Below, in pieces: positions 57,904 to 64,000 of a stretch of DNA of 64,000 bases; within the stretch, counting starts at the first letter, position 1; each line of letters starts with the position of its first letter. Source of the DNA: Pelecanus crispus (Eukaryota > Chordata > Aves > Pelecaniformes > Pelecanidae); contig NC_134653.1 of NCBI RefSeq assembly GCF_030463565.1, positions 31,619,150 to 31,683,149 of the forward strand, written 5' to 3'. The translations under genes were made by a program, and so were the position numbers. The notes below the pieces were generated by a model. The model worked only from the letters and a program-made list of their open reading frames with translations. It did no database searches and was not told where the DNA came from.

Positions 57904-60900
57904 ATATTTTCATGCAAATGTAATACATTCATGTTACTTAATGCCTATTTATAACAAATCCAGAACTTAATTCTACTTAACCCGTCTTCGGTGTTTGACA
58001 CATGAAATCTGTGAGTCAGAGGACTATATATGGAACTGTCAAAACTTTCTTTTTTCCCTCCTCTAAAAGCCTGGATTAAATCATAATCAAACTCCCGTCA
58101 GCTCCAGCAGCAGCGCTGGGAGGAGCAGGAAGATGCTTACAACTGCTAAGGCAGCTGATGATGGGGAAAGATCTTCTCAGCCAGCAGTCCAGTGGCAAAA
58201 CCTTACAGAAGAGGTCCTGAATTCAGACACACGCTAGGTCCATCTTTGCTGAAATGTCATCCTGTGGACCTGGAGTGATAGCTTGGCCTCATGGTGTCAC
58301 CTTACCAAGACTTTGCTTGGGAATGGTCTCCCATGAGCACGTTCTTTATCCAGGTTTTTATTTCTTTCCTCCAATGAGTGCTTATCTTCATATGTGCATG
58401 ATCCATACCAGCCTTCAATAGGCAAGACCAGTTTTGGTCCTAAAAGCATTGCAAACACATTGAGAGTTGTAGACCTGCAGCCTTTTGCAATTGGCCTGAG
58501 TTTTGCTCCATGTCTTTCTTACAGAAAAGGTTTCTTTCAAAATACATGCCATCTAGTCCTCAAACACTGAGCCATTCTCTCCCTGCACAATATCACTTTG
58601 TCTTACCTGCCCTTCCTCAGCACGCACCCTTCCGGGAGACAAGGCTCTCATCCCCAGCATTTGAAACAACACTGGAACCTTCTGATGCTATTTTCCTTAT
58701 TTAACACTTAAAATCTCAACAAAATGAGAGACAAATATGCTAGGCACTCTACAAGCATGCAGCAGGACACCCTGCTCACACTGAAAATTTACAGTGTAAA
58801 AATAACAAGTGCGTATCCATCATTAGAGACAAGAAAACAGCACGAAAGTAGCTGGTTTTCACCTCTGGATATGGTTTTCCTGACAGCCTGTGAGTGCAGC
58901 AGCAATGGCCTCTAGATAGCTGGATGGGATAGAGACGTCTATGTAGGGGCACATGGCTTCAAGTTTTAAGAGTAATAGGTATTAAGTAAGGGGAGAGGAG
59001 GCTGTTCGCTGCCTCCTCGATTACAGCTGTTAAGTCTTCTTCACTCAGAGAGGAAATTGTCATCATAGTTTCCTGCAGATGGGTTTCTTCCGAATTGCTG
59101 ACACTGACCGAAATGTGATTTCCAGCAGTGAACTGACTCATTCATGGCATTACTTGGTATTTTTTAAAGGGTCATTTTAGGAGCAAGTTCCCCAGGCCTT
59201 GACTTTGGGACATCAAAACTCTTTTCCACTGCAGGCTCAGCCCCTCCAGTGGAGCCTAATAACATGGATTTGCTTCATCCCTCTGTGTTAACTTACAGAC
59301 ACCTTTGACTGCAGCAGGTACACGCTGCTGAATTACTGCTCAAAGGCTGCCGCTGCAGGTGGGAAAACACAGAAGCAAAATAGCTGAGGACATGCTGCCA
59401 TCTGAAAGCAAGAAAAGACCTCCAAAAATTTCACTGGCCCGAGGTCAAACCTGGCTCATAGCAAGTACTCATGCGCTGCAGGAAGTTTTTAGCTAAAGCC
59501 AGAGAAGAGAACAGACAACTCAAGGACAGAGCCATCACAAGCTGCTGTCACACGGGGTCTTGCCTGACCAGGAATGGGGTTCTCTGTGCGGAGATTTTTT
59601 TTTTTTTTTTAGTCAAAGCTGCACAAAGTAATGCTCTTAGCAGGGCTGCTGATCCCTCAGCAGTTTCGGAGGGACACAACCATTTTACAGTATAAAACCC
59701 AAGCAGGAGGCAGTCTTGCTCAGGAGTGGGATGTGCAATGCAGTAGCTCTGAAGGTCCGATCAGGCACTTGGCTATGGCTAAGCTCAGCTAATAAATTCC
59801 TACTGTGACCTCCCAGATCCTGCTCTCCCCCAGGGAAGGCTGTTGACAGATCTAGATGCCATGCTGGAAACTCTCCGTGCCAGATCTAGCTGGAGAACAG
59901 GGAAGAGGGGTGGGAGGGTGATTTGTGGCTGAGAAAGCAGCACATCATGGGGCGAGTCCCTTCCCTGTGCCCTCCAACAGCTCCTCGTCAGCTTGGGCAG
60001 AGCTGGGCAGCACAGCAGAGTGCAGCAGGTACAGCCTGTTTTAGAAGAGCTATTTGCAATTAATCATTCCTGATTACCATCCAGTGCAATGCTCTTGATC
60101 AGGACTAAGAATACCTTATTAGTTGAACATGCTCTGGAAGTGGCTTAAGGCAACTGAGGATTTGCCTATATAAGATCACTCAGGAAAACTATTTTGAATT
60201 AACATTTAAAGGCAATTAATTAAACTGCTGTGCGGGTGTTCTGCACCATCTATATTCAGTTTATCTTCTTTTACTTTTCTTTTTCAAATCAAATGAAGAC
60301 CACTTGATCTCTGGGTTGGGCACAGGAGGAAAATATCCTGGGACCCACAAGCCCCAGGGAAAGCCAGAGCACTGAAATAAATCTGCCTGGAGGAATTGCA
60401 GCCCAGGTCCAGCCTGGCGTGGTGTCGATATGGACAGTCTCAGACCTTTCTGTCTCCCCAGTTTGGGCTTTATGGGAGAGGTCTGGGCACTCTGAGGTGT
60501 CCCCTTCCAACAGCAATGGCAGCACCAGGCAAGAAACCCAGTGCACCAACTGCTCTCCTTCTGGCTCAGTGACATTAATGCCCGATTAAGTAGGTGACGG
60601 TATGAGACAGTAAAGTGCACAGCCAAATGCAGGCAAATGATGGGAGGTGGATCAGCAGGGTTTCCCTGCCCGAGCATCAGCCTGGCGGCTGCGCTGCCAG
60701 AGCAGAAAGCCATGGACACAGCAGCAGGCAGGTCCATGGGACGAGGCAGAGCAGGGCTCCTTCAGCACAAGCCTGCCTGGAGAAGAGTCAGCCCAGCAAA
60801 GCCACTTGCAGCCTTTTTACTTGATTTAGGACATGTCTCCGCGTAATTACCCTGTCTTGGCCCTGCCATTTTTCTTGAAGCAGAATTTCAGACCGAGAAT

Positions 60901-61657
60901 AGCCGCTTTCCCAGCCTACTGCCGGCACCACAGCCCTTCTCTGGAGAAGGAACAGATTGTTCTGAACAGTCTGGTCCATTTGCCATTTCTACGAGCTGGC
61001 TGGATTTGCTGTTTATTGCCACTCACTCAGCAACTGATCTTTTGCAAGATCGCAGCTACCAGTTGCCTCCCCTCCCATCAGCCGTTGCTTCATGCCCCTC
61101 ACCACAGGTCCAAGGCTTTACAAGGGTCGTCCGCTGATTTTTGTAATAGGCGGTTGTTACTCAAGAGTTGATTTAAATTAAAACTTGAAAAAAGAAAATC
61201 CCAAGGGTTTGGGCTGCATATTTCTCCTAGTGTAAATCTGAAGCAACTCCCAAGGAAATGCAGAGGTGACACTAATCAAAGTTGGGTTATAATGAGTCTT
61301 CCTGGGTGTTTTGCTCGTTGTGTTTGCACACATTTCTGGGACTACTTCAAAAGGAAGCTGCACAGCTCGGAGATGGGTTGGAAGAGGGAGCCCGTTTCTA
61401 ACCCTGCTGCTGATGGTGATTTGCCATGGGTCAGGCACACAGGAGTGGTCATCCCCACTGGCCAGAAGCATCCTGTCCCACCGGCTGCGAGTGGTCCCTG
61501 CCTTTCCCAGTGGTACCTCCCCGGGCAGGCGGAGGCAGGGTGGCATGGCCAGGGAGCGCTGGGCTGGCTGGGGCAGAGGGGTGCAGGGACGCAGCCATCC
61601 CCTGCCTGCTCACTGCTCAAAGGGAGGAGAGGAGCAGGAGGCGGCAGAGCTGCGCCA

Positions 61658-61670
61658 GTTGCTTGGCAAC
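61658..61670. promoter_or_regulatory. RFX X-box-like motif
   Basis: GTTGCTTGGCAAC matches the X-box consensus RYYRYY-N-RRNRAC exactly. RFX factors drive ciliary genes. It is 6.6 kb upstream of CCDC63, so any link is speculative. Confidence 0.3.
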
Positions 61671-63034
61671 TCCCCTGCAAATCTCTGTTCTGTCAGAAAA
61701 CATTTTTTCCAGCGATTCGGATGGGTTTCACAGGCGCAGGATCAGGCCTGGCTGATCAGGTGATTTTAAGAAACCACACACCATACCTAGAGGGGTTGTG
61801 TATCCACTTTGGCCAGGTCCCGGCCATGGAGCCAGGCACAGGCTGCAAAACATGGCTCCTGACAGGCACTACACAGCAGGGAGGGCTGCAAGGAGGGTGA
61901 CGAGGCTTCCCAGGGCTCCTACAGCCCCATTTCAGCCTCTGCTCAGGGACCACGATGCTCTGCATTATCCACATGCTAGCAAAAGACCTCTCCCATCTGC
62001 AGGCAACCCATGAATGGGGCATGAGCCATCTCCAGGTAGGAAATGAGCAGCCAATGTGAGCCCAGGCGAGCTGCTCCCTGGTCCCACTGGCCAGAGCAGG
62101 CCCTCTGTTAGCTGCCCCTTGCTCTCTCTAGGCTGAGAGAGCTGAACTAGCCCGATCCTAGTTCAATCTTTGCATCCCTCCATCACTACGGGAGCAAGGC
62201 TGCAGCAGTACCATCCCCTGCTCACCCCAGCCAGGCTTTCCTCTGATGTCCCATGTTTCAGCAATCCTTCAGTCTGTACCTGGCTTCCCTCAGCCTCCAA
62301 ACTGAGCGGTCAAACCTGACCTGAAAATCCACCTAGCTCTTCTGCAACTGCCTGGCGTCTGCAGTCTTCACTCTGCGTGCAGAGAGGAAGGAGAAGGAAG
62401 ATGAGCCGGGCTCGTTCCCAGCATTTCATGGAGAACAGGGACAGGAGGGAGCATCCTTCGATCAGAGCAGGACACTGAGGGCCACGCTGGGCTTAGTGGT
62501 GGAAATACAGCCGAAGAGAAAAAGGGCAGGAGCCGAGGGAGTGCAAAATGGCCCCAAATCATTGCCACGCAGGCTGGATCCTGGCACATACAGCATCTCT
62601 CTGAATTTCTACTTTGCTCCGCTCCCGCTTGCGTTTCCCACAGGAGATGCTCCTGGTTTTGTCACCTGCAAGTGGCAGGAGCTGGTGATGATGGCAGCAG
62701 GTCCTGCAGGAGCCCAGCATCACGCATATCGCCCCGGAGGGGAAGGATGAGCCATCCAAAACTCCCATTAACCCCCTCCGCACTTCGGCATGAGCCGATT
62801 TGCGTGGGAGCTGATCCTTCTGCTCAGAGCTAATGAAGGAGGGAATTTCCTCAAGGAAAACAAAATGGTCTCAGCCCAAAAAGGCTCTTCTCTTCTGGAT
62901 TTTTTTGTAAGGAACGGTGGCTGGAATTTTCCTCTTGGCTATGCTGACACAACCCCTTCTCCTCCAGTGTGGGAGGGGAATTTGGCCTGCTGATATTATA
63001 TGCCAAGTTTAGATCAGGATAATGATATACTGTT

Positions 63035-63222
63035 CGGGTTTCTATAGATTCTCAGGTCACTTTGCAAACATGAATTAATCTTCACAACACAGCTGCAAGG
63101 AAATGGAGGTTTTATTGTTCCTGATTTAAAGACAGGGAAACTTAGACCCGGGGAGTAAATATTTTTCACAAGGTTGCAGAGAAAACAAGCGATGGAGGCT
63201 GGGAGTGAACCCAGGGTCCCGA
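63035..63222 (-). mobile_element. MIR-type SINE remnant
   Basis: On the plus strand the order gaattaatcttcacaacaca, aaagacagggaaacttag, ttttcacaaggttgcagaga and gtgaacccaggg follows the reverse complement of the MIR consensus from its 3' part through the core to the tRNA-derived head. It is an old insertion predating the mammal-bird split. Confidence 0.65.
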
Positions 63223-64000
63223 AAGCCTTTCCGTTTCTCGCAGCGCTGCAGAGCGCTCCTTCCCACACAAACCCGCTCTGAAGCATCATTTTACACCAGC
63301 CCAAAATGTAACTCTCTTTTATATTTAGCTCCCAGGTTCTGTAAAGGGACGTTATATAACAGACCTCAAGCGTGGCATTTTATAATTTACCAGCTCAACT
63401 TGTGCTGCTTCTAGAAACCCGCCTGTGCAGTGTATTCCCCGGCTCGGCGCAGAGCCCTCTCCTATCTCCTTCTGAGCTGGCAAAATATCCCACTGGGCAC
63501 TCATCTGCAGTTTTAAAACCCCGTGGCGTGCCATCCTCCCAGCCCCAGGTTGCCGTGCCGTCTCTTAAGCAATTAGTGCTGTCATCAGCTCCATTTTCAT
63601 TGTCGAATTTTTTGCTCCTGCGAGAGGAGGAAAGGAGGTAGCTGGACGTGCTGCAGGTGCAGCTCTTGCCAGTGTGAAATCCTCTTTTGGGTTGCAAACT
63701 GGACCAACAGGCTCTGAAATCCCTGGGGGGAGGTGGGGAGGGCGGGCACCCAGGTGGCCCTCCCAGCTGGGCTCTGCAGGAAGTCCCACCCATCCCCCCA
63801 CAAAAATTGGTGTCCCCAAAGCTGGGGTGAGTGAGGCAACACAGTCAGCACTGTGCAGGGATGTCCCTGGTGCCATACAGTCCTTGTATCCCTGCATCCC
63901 TGCATCCCTGCTGCTCCCACCCCCAGGCACGCCGGGAGGGCTGCAGACCCCCATGCATCAGAAATCAGGGCTTTACGCCCTGGGATACACTCCCCCCAGA

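Larger units (their letters stand above)
55340..64000. other. Intergenic region beyond CCDC63; no gene supported
   Basis: About 8.7 kb of mostly single-copy DNA. It contains a GC-rich stretch (55.4-55.9 kb), an old palindromic repeat (57,707-57,903), T tract 59,596-59,612, an X-box-like motif at 61,658 and a MIR remnant at 63.0-63.2 kb. No exon of a neighbouring gene such as PPP1CC was recognised. Confidence 0.55.

Noticed and set aside
58959-59141. 60-residue minus-strand open frame MSQFTAGNHISVSVSNSEET and onward
   Set aside because: Composition looks protein-like, but there is no recognised family, promoter or splice context, and an ORF this short occurs by chance.
61292-61900. 202-residue plus-strand open frame beyond CCDC63
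   Set aside because: Low-complexity GC-rich sequence with no domain and overlapping open frames on both strands.
1-64000. tRNA, rRNA, CRISPR array or bacterial-type operon
   Set aside because: None is seen; the window is vertebrate nuclear DNA.

Overview
The window is nuclear DNA from a bird. CR1 LINE 3' ends with the avian subfamily hallmark (inverted and direct copies near 3.5-3.9 kb, a longer copy at 5.0-5.4 kb) and an avian-type solo retroviral LTR at 15-16.3 kb show this. Only three protein-coding loci could be supported. All of their exons are short and were rebuilt from splice sites and reading phase. Most long open frames are artefacts of GC-rich repeats.

Layout. (1) About 1-33,086: one long, mostly single-copy stretch that I read as part of intron 1 of CUX2 (minus strand). 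It holds CR1 fragments, the solo LTR with a 49-bp minisatellite, several palindromes and a number of AT-rich blocks that look like conserved non-coding sequence. (2) 33,087-33,149: the first coding exon of CUX2, inside a CpG island (about 32.2-33.4 kb). The rest of CUX2 lies off the left edge. (3) 33.4-42.7 kb: intergenic, with a 1.5-kb G-rich 38-bp minisatellite (37.07-38.56 kb), a CTCF-like motif beside it and a degenerate AT-rich array. (4) 43,022-47,480: MYL2, the cardiac ventricular regulatory myosin light chain, plus strand, seven coding exons, 165 residues, with the HF-1a / MEF2 / TATA-like promoter module upstream. (5) 48,270-55,080: CCDC63, a coiled-coil outer-dynein-arm docking-complex family protein, minus strand, eleven coding exons, 558 residues, convergent with MYL2 and about 0.65 kb from it. 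(6) 55.3-64 kb: intergenic DNA with remnants of ancient repeats, including a MIR-type SINE, and no supported gene.

Gene order and orientation (CUX2 minus, MYL2 plus, CCDC63 minus) match the human 12q24.11 block in reverse, and in chicken this block is on microchromosome 15. The three genes have unrelated jobs: neuronal transcription factor, heart sarcomere and axoneme/sperm flagellum. What they share is an old linkage. The observations I rate highest are a compact promoter-like cluster inside the 190-bp last intron of CCDC63, a perfect 35-bp hairpin in the CUX2 intron, and the G-rich minisatellite that stays open in several frames on both strands. I found no clearly new system.
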